This document shows positions 36,650 through 48,590 of a DNA stretch of 64,000 nt, piece by piece (within the stretch, counting starts at the first letter, position 1; each line of letters opens with the position of its first letter). Source of the DNA: Gigaspora margarita (lineage: Eukaryota; Glomeromycota; Glomeromycetes; Diversisporales; Gigasporaceae). The position numbers were made by a program, and so were the translations under genes. Location of the stretch: positions 89,525-153,524 of the forward strand of contig WTPW01000869.1 of assembly GCA_009809945.1 (NCBI GenBank), given 5' to 3'. Below the pieces are notes generated by a model. That model had not been told where the DNA came from. It ran no database searches and worked only from the letters and a program-made list of their open reading frames with translations.

Positions 36650-38240
36650 TTATTAACTTTTTTAGCTGTTAGACCTTGTCTTTTACACCTTCTTTTTTTA
36701 ACTATTTGACTCTATACTTTAAACTATTGTACTTTAAAACATATTGCAAAAACTACTTGCTTAAAAATTCTTACTAATACTTATATTATTTGCTTTACTA
36801 TAGACCCTACTCAATATCAGACTTTTATCAACTAATTGACAACCCTAGTTATAAAATTCTTTAACCACTCAATAGCAAAAACTATTGAAACAACAAACCT
36901 GCTATTTATAGTACTACAGAAACTATTATACAAAAGGCATTATTCATTACACTCTTGGCTCTTAAGTTTCTACTTCTATCTGAAGTTACACTCATCTTAT
37001 TTAGTATGTACTTGGACCTACTTTCTAGACATTTTAACATTATATCAAATCTACAATAAATTTCTTTTCAATATTTCTGGCCAAAATAGACAAAGATATT
37101 TGAGAATTTATACAATTCTGTAATATGTGCTAATGAAAAAAAGATCCAAGACTCATAAATCTTTGTATTGTATCTCATAAAGATAGAGTTAACTTTAACA
37201 AAGTGGAACTTGATATAGTTGGTTTCTTGTCTTTTACTAAAGCTAAAAATCAGTATATTGTTATTGCCACTAAATACTTGACTAGATAACCAGAAGCTTA
37301 TGCTTTGCCAAATGCATTTGCCTCTTTAGTAACCTTATTTTTCATGCAGAATATCATGTATTATCATGTAAGTCCTTGTAAATTATTGTCAAACTAGAGA
37401 AAACATTTTGCCAACCAACTCCTAGATTCTATCTATTAACAATTACAAGTGCATTATAAGTATTTCTCAAGCTACAGTACTATCTACAAACTAATTATTG
37501 GTAAAAAGTTTTAACTGAACTCTTTGTAAGGTTTTAGCTAATGTCTATTCAATTCTCAGGGGATTGAAATAGAACTCTAGATATCTAATACAGAGGTTAT
37601 GCATTATGCATTTCAGCAAATTAAGAAGTAAAAAAATAGGGTTTAGCAATTATCTTGGCATTTAGTGATCCAATTTGAATGAACTTTTTTTTTAAAATGA
37701 AGCTCTCAGTGAGGTATATCTAACAAAAAAATTTATTCAATACTAATTATGAATTAAGAGTTATTTAAACAAATATAGTTTTGTTATTTTTAGCAAATTA
37801 GATCAAAATTGGCCAAAAGCCAATTATGACCTATATGAGCAATGCCCAGGGTCTATTGGGATTGATTTGTTCCTCCAGTTTTGTTTCTTTATTATACTTC
37901 TAAACACATGCAAAATTATCTGATAAAGTTATAAGCAACCCCAAAGTATCTTCTCTGTAATAGACAAGTCTTACAGAATAATTTTTTTTACTGTATCAAA
38001 ATTCTGTTAAAAGATTTATCCAAACTCAAAATAGAGTTCAAAAAAGAACTACCAAGATGCAACAATAGTAAAAAGACTAATATAACTATTGCTACTATAT
38101 AGAAAGTTATTTTATTAGTAATAAGTACTCTAATATTAGTCATTGTTAGAAGAAACTTACAAAGATAAGTTGAAAAAAGGTGGTTCCTAGATAATAGTAC
38201 CTATAGACTTCAAACTTTTGATAATAAGATATTGAAACAA
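36650..38240 (+). pseudogene. Ty3/gypsy polyprotein relic (integrase region)
   Basis: At about 37190-37340 a frame reads VELDIVGFLSF..YIVIATKYLTR-stop-PEAYALPNAFAS, matching the integrase core of Ty3/gypsy elements around its first catalytic aspartate. Downstream traces (LEKTFCQPTPRF, KVLTELF) agree with the rest of the core in shifting frames. The leading 500 bp is cysteine- and leucine-rich but unreadable. There are many stops and no LTRs. The boundaries are approximate. Confidence 0.55.
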
Positions 38241-38250
38241 GAGGTTCATG

Positions 38251-38443
38251 CAGTATTTAAAATTTAATTTTGTTTTAATATGCAAATAATTTTAGCAATT
38301 CTTGTCAATATAATAAAAAAAATTAAAAAAATTATGCACAATATGCATAGCATATAAAAAATTTGCAGATTTCTAGAAATTTTTGCTTGCAGAATTAACT
38401 TTCAATGCATTTTGCAGATTCTGCATATAGGTTTTAAATACAG
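38251..38443. mobile_element. 193-bp hAT MITE (CAGTGTTTA family), second copy
   Basis: About 80% similar to 16256-16447 throughout, including the ATGCACAATATGCATAGCA and TTTGCTTGCAGAATTAACTT sections. Flanks GGTTCATG and GGTTTATA match at five of eight positions, so the insertion is older than its relative. Confidence 0.75.
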
Positions 38444-39000
38444 GGTTTATAGCAATTGCTTTAAAAGGTATTATGCCTCTATGAACATTGACTCCAATAC
38501 AAATCATTTTTTGCAGAAGCTTAAAACTTAAAAAGAATATCACAGGAATAAAAAATATTTTTTGACAATTTCATGTACTGCACTATTGAATATTTTTTTA
38601 TAAACTATACATATTTTATTTATTTCTTATTTATTATTATTCATTTTACTTTTGTTTTTTGATATTTTTTTTGTTATTAATATATTGATTTATTGAACTA
38701 TTCTATATATATCTATTTCAATTTCTAAATAGTTAGTATACATATTTCTAATTTTAGCATTAAAGTGATTCTGTTAACTGTTACTGCCACAAGTCTATAT
38801 ATAGTATTAAAATAAACTAATCAGAATTAAATAATTATAATCTAGCAACTTTCTTATCTCTTATAGTTCTTGTATTTCTACTACTTGCAGGAATGAAGAA
38901 TATGCTTAGATAAAAACTTCTATTGTGGAGACTCCCTTATAAAATAATTATATAATAAAATACCCATATGATTTTGGGGTGCCCAAACTTTAAATCTTTA
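38444..39000. other. Intergenic, nothing recognised
   Basis: AT-rich with no supported feature; the last dozen bases form the left target duplication of the SINE that follows. Confidence 0.45.
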
Positions 39001-39521
39001 TTTTTTTTATTTTTTTTTTGGCAATCCTGCCACAATGTCCTAAACGATACATATATTACTATACTAAGGTTTCCAACTACTGCCGTCAACCCCATCATTT
39101 CTCTGCAAATACAGCTTACCCGGATGCTCTAAGGTGCCCAGGTCAATTGCCTCACCGGCCATTGTTCTATCCTCGTGGACTCCAACTACTGAAAGTGTTT
39201 CCTTTGGTCACGGAATGGTGGTCGGCAACCTGTGCCACAAGTTCATGTAGTATCTTCATCAGACTTAGCCCTCGCATTATGTCTTGTGACTTCGGTTATT
39301 CCAAATCGGGTTCTAACTCGTTTCATTTCACCGCCACAGATTTGATAATGGCAACTGCCCAAATAAGTCCATCTGTAGATGTCCTGGGTCCCTGGTTCCC
39401 ACGGTGTTTCAGTTCCCTACTCAGTTGTTTTTTTCATTTCGCCTCTAGGGGGATTTGAACCGACAACCTTTGATTTGTAACCTGGGAGCATAACCGCTAT
39501 GCTATCGACCCGCAGGTCCTC
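39001..39521 (-). mobile_element. tRNA-derived SINE, minus strand (520 bp)
   Basis: On the minus strand the head (about 39515-39440) has the pol III boxes TAGCATAGCGGTTA (A box) and GGTTCAAATCC (B box) at tRNA spacing. The other end is a poly-A tail (T-run at 39001-39020). Target duplications TAAATCTTTATT lie on both sides (38991-39002, 39522-39533). The body contains GTCTTGTGACTTCGGTTA, shared with the SINE at 59 kb. The long plus-strand open frame here (39018-39458) is incidental. Confidence 0.8.
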
Positions 39522-39533
39522 TAAATCTTTATT

Positions 39534-40223
39534 ATTGCTTAAAAAAATCTTTATTTTTTAAATTAAATTCTTTATTTATTTATCTAAAAAAGGTGAATAT
39601 AAAGAATTTGATTGTTTTAAAGCAGGTACAAAATAAAAAGACATAAAGTAGATTTTAGAACCGATATTAAAAATTCAATTGGTATAAGAGATAGTTTATC
39701 TTTATAAACTTTTATAGATAATAGAATCATCAATAGTATAGTTTAAAGTATATATATACAAGCAATTCTGTATTCAAGGACTTGTTTTTTATCCTTACAA
39801 TTTACTTAGACTTCAAGTACTTAAATAATTCTATCTTAAATAATTTTATCAAATTTTCACTAATATATTATATAGTTGGTATATTAGGACCCTGAAATAT
39901 ATGTAGATAAATTAGGTATTAGTTTGTTTTTTTGAAGGTTTTATGTAGAACATTTCTATTTATAGTAATTTTTTGCTTATTTTTGAAGTTTTTGCAAAAT
40001 AAACCTAATATATTTATATATATTTCAGGATCTTAGTATATTATGAATACATTTTTACAATTAATTGTGTATACTAATATAATTATTTTTCAAAAATTGA
40101 CTCTTCTAATTATTATTATTTTAATTATATCATAAATAATCTTTATAAACTCTTAAATATTCTTATTTTTTTTTGTTTCAGCAATTCTGTCTTTGTTTAT
40201 TAGAAATATATTATACTACAAAA
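39534..40223. other. Intergenic with one small MITE
   Basis: AT-rich; holds only the 149-bp element described next. Confidence 0.45.
39886..40034. mobile_element. 149-bp hAT-like MITE (AGGACCCC family), copy 3
   Basis: Ends AGGACCCTGAAATATATG and ATATATTTCAGGATCTT; internal TAGTAATTTTTTGCTTATTT as in the two copies near 19.4 and 19.8 kb. Flanks GGTATATT and AGTATATT match at seven of eight positions. Confidence 0.75.
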
Positions 40224-40504
40224 ATACAAGATTAGGGTTCCAAAGTTTGATCTGGGTTTGATTTGAGTTTGATCAAACCCCAAATCAAACTAAACTCAAA
40301 CTATAAATTTTATAAAGTTTGAAATCAAACCAAACTCAAATAAAGAAATAATCAAATTCAAACCAAACCCAAATTTTATACAAAGTTTAATTTGAGTTTG
40401 ATTTGAAGTTTGCAAACTAGTTTAAGTTTGAATAATATAAATATATTTTTTAAATTTTAACCAAGTTTTTAACTAAATTTGTTTAAAATATAAAAATATA
40501 CCAT

Positions 40505-41055
40505 ATGTTTCCAAACATATGCTATCTTTTTTGGACGATTTTGGACACTAAAAATCTGAAGTAGCTTATTTTCAAATATAATCGATTTTTGGTCAGTTAC
40601 CAATAGTTGTTACATAGTAAAGTCTAAATTTTACTATATAAATCTATTATTAGCACTTAAATAGACTTGTTTAGAAGACTAAACTACACATATCTAAAAA
40701 TTTTATCAAAATAGAAGTATTTTTTATCATTTGACTTTTAATTTTAACTTTTATCAAATATATTTTGTTAAAATTTTAATCTCTTCGTTGAACATAAAAA
40801 TTAAAAACCAATTAATTAAAAGTTCTTCAATTTTTTTTTAAATTTTAGAGAACGCATATTTTGATCTCCTAAATAAGTTTATTTAAGCGACTTTAATCGA
40901 TTTGATTAGTAAAGTTTGGATTTTACTATATAGCAACTTTCATTAATTGTGGGTAGCTTATTTTTGGGTCAAAGAAGTTTTTGAGTTTTTTGACCAATAG
41001 AAGGGGGTAGTTTATTTTTAGAAGTAGCTTATTTTTAGCAATATACAGTATTCAT
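40505..41055. repeat. Foldback element copy A
   Basis: An imperfect inverted repeat: the left arm has GTTACATAGTAAAGTCTAAA, and the right arm its complement TTTGGATTTTACTATATAGC. Both are bordered by AAGTAGCTTATTTT-type strings. It ends AGCAATATACAGTATTC and is followed at once by copy B in direct orientation. Confidence 0.7.
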
Positions 41056-41059
41056 ATTA

Positions 41060-42615
41060 CCAAAAATAAGCTACTTTTTTTTGAATGATTTTGGGCACAA
41101 AAAAATTAGGGTTACTTATTTTGGATAAAATCAATTTTTGATCAATTGTCAATAGTAGTTACATAGTAAAGTCTAAATTCTACTATATAAATCTATTATT
41201 AGTGCTTAAGTAAACTTATTTGGGAGACTAAGCTACACCTATTTTGAAAGTTTTATCAAAATGTGATTATTTTTTATTATTTAACTTTTAATTTTTTTTT
41301 TTTGTTTCAAAGTGCCTGCTTGGAGCATAGGATTTATTCAGTTTACACATCGGAAAGTTACACTTGGATGAGAGTACAACTAGCCACACGTACACTTTTG
41401 GTGTCTAATTTAAGTGGTCCACCCGAAGGTTCTACACTAGATGCCATACCTGCAACCCAACTACAAGAATTGCCTATTTAAACTCTCTGATCTTTAGCTC
41501 CTTGACCGATATCAACTGTTTCACCAGTATCCGCGGTACATATACAGTCAGTTCGGACCCTGGATCTTTTACTGCTATAGCCCTTAGGACTAGTTTATCC
41601 TTGCAGGAAACTTGGTAGAGCAGTCCCTGTCCTACTCAGGTAATACCTACACTTCGCTAACTTACGCTACAGCTTTACCTATATACTTGCAGTCAGGGCT
41701 AACCATTAAACCGCTACCGTTACCTACTTTATGCCCTTGTAAGGTTCACTCCAACCCTAGCACCCACCTCTACCATCCTACCGGTCCTTATACCAGCTTC
41801 CCAAACTTCCAAACCAGTTAGCTCAGAAGGGTCGATTAACCCGGTATTAGGTGCCACTATGGTTCATTCTTCTCTTGGTACCTACTTCTATAGCATAGGT
41901 CCTTTTTCTCTGGTGCGACTCCGGCGGCCAGGTTGGTGAACCCTCGTCCCTGAGGGTTTATTCATCCGATATTCCAGCTCCAGTTTCTGATTCTCTGGTT
42001 TTGGTAGCGCTGTCAAAGATCTTTGCTACCTCCTTACTCGGGACTTGCCAAACAGGTTTCCATTTCTCTGGTCCCTTGGATTTGTCTGTGTAATGATATA
42101 CAAATACACCCAAAAGCTCCCATTCTAGATGGTAACCAAGATTACAGGTAATATACCTGACCGATCGACAAGACAATAGTTACTGTACTACAGGTTTTAT
42201 TTTCAAAGTGTCACCAGTGGGATTTGAACCCTAGACCTGCTGCTTGGGGGTGACAACTTACCAACTTCCCTAAGTCACCACACCCTTTATTAAACTTTTA
42301 ATTTTTGTGTTCAATGAATATATTTTGTTAATAAAATTTTAATCTCTTCGTTGAAAGTAAATATTAAAAACCAATTAATAAAAGTTCTTCAATTTCATTG
42401 TAAATTTTAAGATATATGTATTTTTGTCTTCTGAATAAGTTTACTTAAGTGACTTTAATTGATTTACTTATAAAATTTGGACTTTACTATATAGCAACTT
42501 TCATCGCTTATGGTTAGCTTATTTTTGAATCAAAATGTTTTTGCATTTCTTGACCAAAAGAGAGAGGGGTAATTTATTTTGGAAGATAGCTTATTTTCAG
42601 CAATATACAGTATTC
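41060..42615. repeat. Foldback element copy B, split by a SINE
   Basis: Direct tandem copy of 40505-41055 with the same inverted arms and the same terminal AGCAATATACAGTATTC. A 1-kb SINE interrupts it at its centre. Confidence 0.75.
41291..42286 (-). mobile_element. tRNA-derived SINE, minus strand (about 1 kb)
   Basis: On the minus strand a tRNA-like head (42285-42210) has AAGTTGGTAAG as A box and GGTTCAAATCC as B box. It ends in poly-A (T-run 41292-41303). The target TTATTTAACTTTTAATTTTT (41277-) is repeated as TTATTAAACTTTTAATTTTT (42287-). The body shares CTAGCCACACGTACACTTTT and CAACCCAACTACA with the SINE at 59 kb, and its head matches the SINE at 63 kb. Small open frames inside are incidental. 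Confidence 0.8.
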
Positions 42616-42810
42616 AAACTCAAACTAGTTTGCAAACTTCAAACTTAAATACAAACCAAACTCAAATTTAACTAAAAAGTTTGCTTCAAATCAAACTCAA
42701 ATATTTTTTTTAATGCTAGTTTGAGATTGGCATTGATTTGAAATCAAATCAAACTCAAACCTGGCCTAAAGTTTGATTTGATCTGGGTTTGTAGAAACCC
42801 TATACAAGAT

Positions 42811-43119
42811 TAGTTTGTATTTGTACTATATGAAATATTCCTTCTAACAAATGCTTACCAATCTAAGACCCAGAAATGATCTGTATACCAATACTTAACT
42901 TGCTAAAAATTTAATATGTTTTTATCTCCCTTAGTACTTCGCAGGCTATTGGATATATTTCAAAATTGCTAACTTCTTTTTAATCTTTTTTACCTGCCTT
43001 AAGAACAAGAAGCATTAAATTCCTATCTATATGAACTAATAGTATTCAAAAAAATAAAAAAGAAAATGAAAAAAGAGTAATACTATGAAATCTAAGCAAA
43101 AACCAAAAGCAAACAAATA
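42811..43119. other. Intergenic, nothing recognised
   Basis: AT-rich spacer between the hAT composite and the Tc1-like element. Confidence 0.45.
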
Positions 43120-43357
43120 TATAGTGGCCTACCTTTTGGGCAGCTATCACTCAATATCAGGTAAGTAAATGCAGCACAAAATTTATATTGCGTGACCGGT
43201 CAATCTAATGGTACCATAATAAAATTTTATGCAATTACATTATGTCATGCAGAAGTTAACCAAAAAATTTTAAAATTTTGTTTATTTTATTTGTACAAAA
43301 GTAAAAATTTTCTATCTTTTTTTTTTTAAAAAAAAATTTTATATAAAAAAAAAACTA

Positions 43358-43633
43358 ATTATATTATAATATTCGATGGGTCTGCTCTTAGTTTCTATAA
43401 AAGCATCAACCCGATTGGAGATGCTGGCAACTAGTCTGCGGTAATGTTTCATACCACTATTTTTTAGCAAGAGCATCCAGCTCTACAAGATTACTAACGC
43501 AACTGATTTTCTATTTTTCATTTGGTTTATGCCAGGGGAACCCAGAAAAAGATGCACATAGGTAACAAAACACCACTCATGATGTTCAAGTGCCCATTTA
43601 TACCTTATTTCCATATTCTCAGCCATGATAAGA
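43358..43633 (-). pseudogene. Tc1-like transposase, C-terminal piece
   Basis: The minus strand continues the transposase directly after the target duplication, in the same frame as the N-terminal piece, with IMAENMEIRYKWALEHHEW. It ends with HYRRLVASISNRVDAFI, the usual Tc1 C-terminus. The roughly 150 residues holding the catalytic DDE triad are missing between them and frames shift, so the host transposon was already a deletion derivative. The two ends together identify the family. Confidence 0.75.
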
Positions 43634-44281
43634 AGTAGGGCGAAAAGAAGAGTTCTAGAGACAGAATTCTATAAATATATCCAGAATTGGTTCCTTACCC
43701 ATTTTTAAATTCTTCTAGATATATGAAATCCTATATCAAATTCAAGCTCTAAATTACACTAGAGCCAAATCCTGTTAACTTACTCTTCTTATCCCTAAAT
43801 TTGGGCTTCTAACATTAAGGAGTAAGTAGTCTTTGTTAACACTCTGACTATGTTTTTAATTCTAAATAAGATAACAAAAAAATTATGATATCTCGCTTGC
43901 CCTTGAAATAAGCAAAGAGCACTGAGGACTGAAGTGTCCGAGTGTGCTTCTCTGTGAGCCCATTCAAGCCTAAAATGCATACTATTTTCTATATTATCCT
44001 AGAATTAATTCAAAAAGCAATTTAACACTATCTAAGGTCAAAAAGTGCTAAGTCTCACCTCGCAGAGGTGAGATTTAGCTATTAGGGGTGAGACTTATCT
44101 GATTAGAGGTAAAATTTAGCTATTAGGGGTGAGACTTATCCAATCAGAGGTGAGACTTATCCGATTAGAGGTGAGACTTATCCGAGGGGAGACTTATCTA
44201 AAGTGAGACTTATTATACATATCTCAAAGTCTCATTGCTACGTCTCACCCATTAGCAATCAATAAGATCTAGCTTCTGAGC
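43634..44281. repeat. Left terminal inverted repeat of the Maverick-like element
   Basis: About 648 bp, inverted copy at 56466-57117. The inner third (44048-44240) is a direct repeat array of AGGTGAGACTTATCCGATTA-like units of roughly 20-24 bp, opening with a hairpin CTCACCTCGCAGAGGTGAG. Its short frames (e.g. 43795-43980) are not genes. Confidence 0.88.
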
Positions 44282-44394
44282 GCTCAAAAAAGATATACTC
44301 TATTTTGAATAATTTTATCATGAAAAGATGAGGGGTAAATATTTTTATTTAAACAAAAGTTTACCCAATATATTAACAGATGAGACTTAATAAT

Positions 44395-44709
44395 ATCATG
44401 CCCAGAAGTGATAAAAAAATCGTACATGTGCTTGTTGTGGATATACTTTTACAATACCAGAAAAACTTCGCAGGCATTATAAAAGCAAAAAAAATCAATG
44501 CAATATATCAATTGCCTGAACCCAAGTATCCAAACAGGTACTACCTCTCATTTCTAAATCTGGTTCAAACTCAGCAATCCAAACCTCTCCCTCTCAGAAC
44601 AAAGTTCAAGAGGGGGCCCAAGTTCCAGAAGCCGGCCCAGGCCCAGCGACCCAAGCCTATAGAGAAGAAATATCCTCTGAGCAGAATAAAGTCCAAGAGA
44701 ATAATATAG
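44395..44709 (+). pseudogene. Zinc-finger-like leader upstream of the polymerase
   Basis: One frame (about 44425-44510) reads CACCGYTFTIPEKLRRHY..NQC, a C2H2/C2HC-like finger. A second overlapping frame continues as a proline-, lysine- and arginine-rich tail to 44709. The pieces are probably the remains of the polymerase N-terminus or of a separate small DNA-binding protein broken by frameshifts. Confidence 0.4.
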
Positions 44710-44762
44710 TATTTGTAAAAAAAAGTTATTACCCAACCAGACTACATAAAAATCTCAAAAAT

Positions 44763-47700
44763 ATGTCCATGTGGGAAGGAAAGATTCCAGCAGGCAATAA
44801 TCCAGCATATGCTTTTAACAAACAGCAAGACAATCAAACAGCATATGCTGATACCCCACATATGCGCCAACTCATAGCTTCAATACACAAAGAAATTACT
44901 AATATTCTCAAAGAAGAGCTCTACAAAAAGGATCAAATAAAAACATTATTAGTTATAGAAAGCACATATGCAAAATATAAATATAAAGGAGAAGGTGATG
45001 CTATGAACAAAGCGAATTATGAACTTAGTCAGACCCATTCCTATCATAGAGGAAAACAACATATTCTTTTTTCAGAAAATGATATAGACCCATATTTAAT
45101 TCAATCTGTAGAAGAAATTGATATACAAATTAAAAATCACTTAAAAGAAGAGTCTAGTAAAATTCTTCTTAGAATAGAAAATATATTTATTGAATCCTAT
45201 ATCTACCGTCAAACTAATGAAGGTTCCTATATTCCTACTTCTAAAAAGCTTGCCAATACAAAGTGCACAATTAATCCAGATAATTCTGATATTATAGATC
45301 TGGCTACAGCAAGCCCACAGATAATTGTCTCAAAGGTGCATTAGGATGTTATTTTGCAGATAAGGATGGAATTACAGACCACTTGGGAAGGTGTATATAT
45401 AGAGCAAAAAGTCTTCGAAAATACTTAGATATCATTAAGCTTAATAACATTCCAATGCCTACTCCAATCTGTTCATGTATATTTAATAAAATTGAGGAAA
45501 TGAATCCGGATATCTCTATTAATGTCTGGAAATGGAAAGAGGAATCAGCAACTCCCAAACCAGTAATAGCTAGCAAAAACTATAATAGACAACATATTAT
45601 ATATCTCATGGCTCTTACAGATATTACGAAATCTGAGAATGAAAATACGGGCAAAAAAACCATTTTCTTTGGATCAAAAACCCAAAAGGATTAGTATTTA
45701 AGGATAATGGAAACCATATTAAAAAGCATCTATGTAACTAATGTTTTCATAGCTTTCAGTCAGAAAAATCTCAAGCATATCACCAAGAGCACTGTTTCGG
45801 TTTGGGGGAGGCTACTCAAAGAGTCACTTTACCTACCAAAGGGGTCAATGATTTTGAATAGTTTAAAAATCATGCCCGGATGATTAATGCCCCATGTGTA
45901 ATTATAGCTGACTTCGAGGCAAACAACAAGAAATGCAACAAAGAATATGGAGGACAAATGCAAAAACTTGCTAAACAAAAAGCCAATAGCTTTTGTTATC
46001 CAGTTCATTGGTTCGATACTAGGGATAAATGGGGGCCTTTCCTATACTGAGGAGAAAATACTACACAAGAATTTGTTTGTAGAATTGATAAAGAGTTAGT
46101 CGAAATTAATAAGGTCTTAGCTATTAAGCATGGCCAAATTATAACTGAAAAGGATAAGAAAAAATTTGCTGAAACAGATACCTGTTGGATTTGTAAAGAT
46201 AAATTCAATGAAGAGAATAATAAGGTCTGGGACGACTGTCATATAACAGGTAAGTTTCGAGGACCTGCCCACAATGCATATAATCTCAAACTTCAGACTG
46301 AAGTATGGAAGACACTAATTCCAGTTATCTTCCATAACTTCCGAGGATATGACTCCTACTTGGTTTGTAAATCTGTTGGAAAATCAGTTAATGCACATCA
46401 GATAAAAGTCATAGCTGAAACATTTGAGCAATACAAGTCTATGAAGGTAGATCAGCTAAAATATATAGATAGCATGCAATTTATGAATAATAGCTTGGCA
46501 AATCTTATGAAAAATTTGGGTACCAACCACCCTATTACAAGCTGGCACTTTAAGACTATTCTCAAGATCAAATTTCATTAGCAAGTCATAAAGGAGTTTA
46601 TCCTTATGACTATATCGATTCACAAGATAGGTTTAAAGAAACAGAGCTTCCTTCTTTTCATGAGTTTCATAGTACTCTTAAAGGTAAGATCACACAAGAT
46701 GACTATCATCATGCCCAAAAAGTATGGAAAACTTTTGGTTGTAAGACTCTAGAAGAGTATTATGATCTCTATCTTAAGATTGACGTACTTAGTCTGGCAG
46801 ATATTTGGACCCAATTTCAAAAAACATGTATGCAATATTATGAGCTCGATCCCAGCCATTATGTATCTGCACCTGCACTAGCTTGGGATGCTATGCTTAA
46901 AATGACCGGGATTAAAATTGAGCTTTTTACAGATATGGCAATGCATGATTTTATAAAAAAAGCCAAGCGTGGGGGCATAGCTATAGCATTTAAATAATAT
47001 TTTAAGGCTAATAACCCTAAGATAAAGGTATTTAATCCATTCAAGCCTACAACATGGATCTCATATGTCGATGCCAATAATCTTTACAGCTGGGCTATGA
47101 GTCAGTATCTGCCTATAGGGAATTATTAATAGAAGGTAAGCCGGGAATATTTGCTTAAGAATCCTGAAATGCAAAAGAAATATCTTAATAAGATTCTTAA
47201 TACTGAATCAAATGCCAAAAAAGGATATTATCTAAATATTAAGGCACACTTCTCTCTAAAAACTCATGACTATTTGAGTGACCTTCCTCCAGCCGTAGAA
47301 AATATGGCTGTAAGTAAAGATATGTTGTGTCCCTATACCTCAGAGCTTGTAGATAACTTGGATAGTGGACGGTTTTAAGTAACAAAAAAATTAGTTCCCC
47401 ATCTTGGTCCACGAAAAGATTATGTTATTTATTACCAAGAGCTCCAATACTATATAAAATTAGGTATAGTTGTAGATAAGGTAACAGAAATTCTATCATT
47501 CGACCAAACTAACTGGCTTGTCCCTTAAATAGCCTTTAATACAGAAAAGTGACAAGAGGCTAAGAATGCTTTTGAGAAAGATTTCTTTAAGCTCATGAAT
47601 AACTCAGTATATGGCAAAACTATGGAAAATGTTCACAAATACCAAGACGTCAAGCTCATAGCCATGAATAATGAGCAAGATGAAAAGAAGTTTATCAAAC

Positions 47701-48590
47701 AGATTCGTAAACCCTCTTTTAAAGATGCTAAACAGCTTGAAAATACACTTGTAGAAGCACATATGGGAAAAGCTAATGTGACCCTTAATAAGCCCATTAT
47801 TGTCAGAGCATCAGTTCTAGGTCTTAGCAAGCTCTTGATGTATCGCTTCTGGTATAGGTATGTAAAAAAGAGATATAGTGATAAAGCCCAGCTCGGATAT
47901 ATGGATACTGACTTATTTATATTTCAAGTTGAGACTAAAGATATCTATAAAGACATGGCAGAGCGACCTGAGCTTTTTGATCTTAATGATTCTAAGACTA
48001 TTGGGCTTTTCAAAGATGAAACTTCAGGCAATGTAATTACAGAAACTTATCATATCCGGGCCAAGTCATACCACTATGTCTTAGCAGATAAGTCTACAAA
48101 GTCTAAGCATAAGGGGGTTAGCAAAAAAGGCATAAATGAAATGGCTACGAATTCATATATGCCAGCTTTAGAAGGGACATTACTAGATGATCTGATAGAT
48201 AGATCATTATTATCAGAGCAAGAAGCCAATAATTTGGCTATGCGAACTGAAGCAGATCCTATAACTCTAGTATATCGGGACTGTCTCTTTGATAAAGAAG
48301 TATTCTATGCCAAGAATGTGGGTATCTGGTCAAAGGATCATATATTATCTTTGGTCGAATCAGAAAAGAAAGCTCTATGCCCCATAGATACTAAGCGTTG
48401 GATCCTATCAGATAGAATTACCTCTTTGCCATATTTTCATTGGCATAATAAATTTTATAAGAATACGGTCAAGGATGGTATATCTAATGAAGAAGCTGAA
48501 AAAAGAGCTATCAGGGCCAAGCTCCCAGAGAAGTACCAAAACAAATGTAGTCCTACATATCTAGCTTACTGGAATAAATTAGATAAGTGA
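44763..48590 (+). pseudogene. Protein-primed family B DNA polymerase (Maverick type), decayed
   Basis: Blocks in the expected order: an N-terminal region (YIPTSKKLANTKCTINPDN), VWKWKEESATPKPVI, an exonuclease aspartate-glutamate motif ADFEANN (about 45910), a zinc-knuckle CWIC..DDCH followed by FRGPAHNAYN (about 46190-46290), FHNFRGYDS (about 46330), polymerase motif A YVDANNLYSWAM (about 47070), motif B KLMNNSVYGKTM (about 47590) and motif C YMDTDLF (about 47900). These define a replicative enzyme that would copy the element from a protein primer. At least eight stops or frameshifts break it (near 45340, 45690, 45860, 46050, 46580, 46995, 47130, 47380 and 47530). The last segment, 47595-48590, stays open for 331 codons. 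Thumb and TPR-insertion details cannot be judged. Confidence 0.87.

Larger units (their letters stand above)
40232..42802. mobile_element. 2.6-kb hAT-type composite with AAACTCAAAT-rich ends
   Basis: Ends TAGGGTTCC and GGTTTGTAGAAACCCTA (TIR TAGGGTTYC) with a perfect 8-bp duplication TACAAGAT (40224-40231, 42803-42810). Both subterminal zones (40245-40430, 42605-42795) are runs of GTTTGATTTGAGTTT-like units. The middle holds two foldback copies and a SINE. No transposase. It is the larger relative of the MITE at 18624. Confidence 0.88.

Noticed and set aside
39018..39458. 146-codon open frame
   Set aside because: Entirely inside a tRNA-derived SINE and antisense to it; no protein motif.
39440..39520. 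Genuine tRNA gene
   Set aside because: Has A and B boxes but the acceptor stem does not pair, and it continues into a SINE body with poly-A tail and target duplications.
41612..42176. Open frames at 41612-41821 (+) and 41958-42176 (-)
   Set aside because: Inside the 1-kb SINE; chance frames in more GC-rich sequence.
44380..44736. Overlapping frames at 44380-44709 (+) and 44554-44736 (-) as separate genes
   Set aside because: The plus frame is mostly a shifted reading of the polymerase leader and the minus frame is its shadow.
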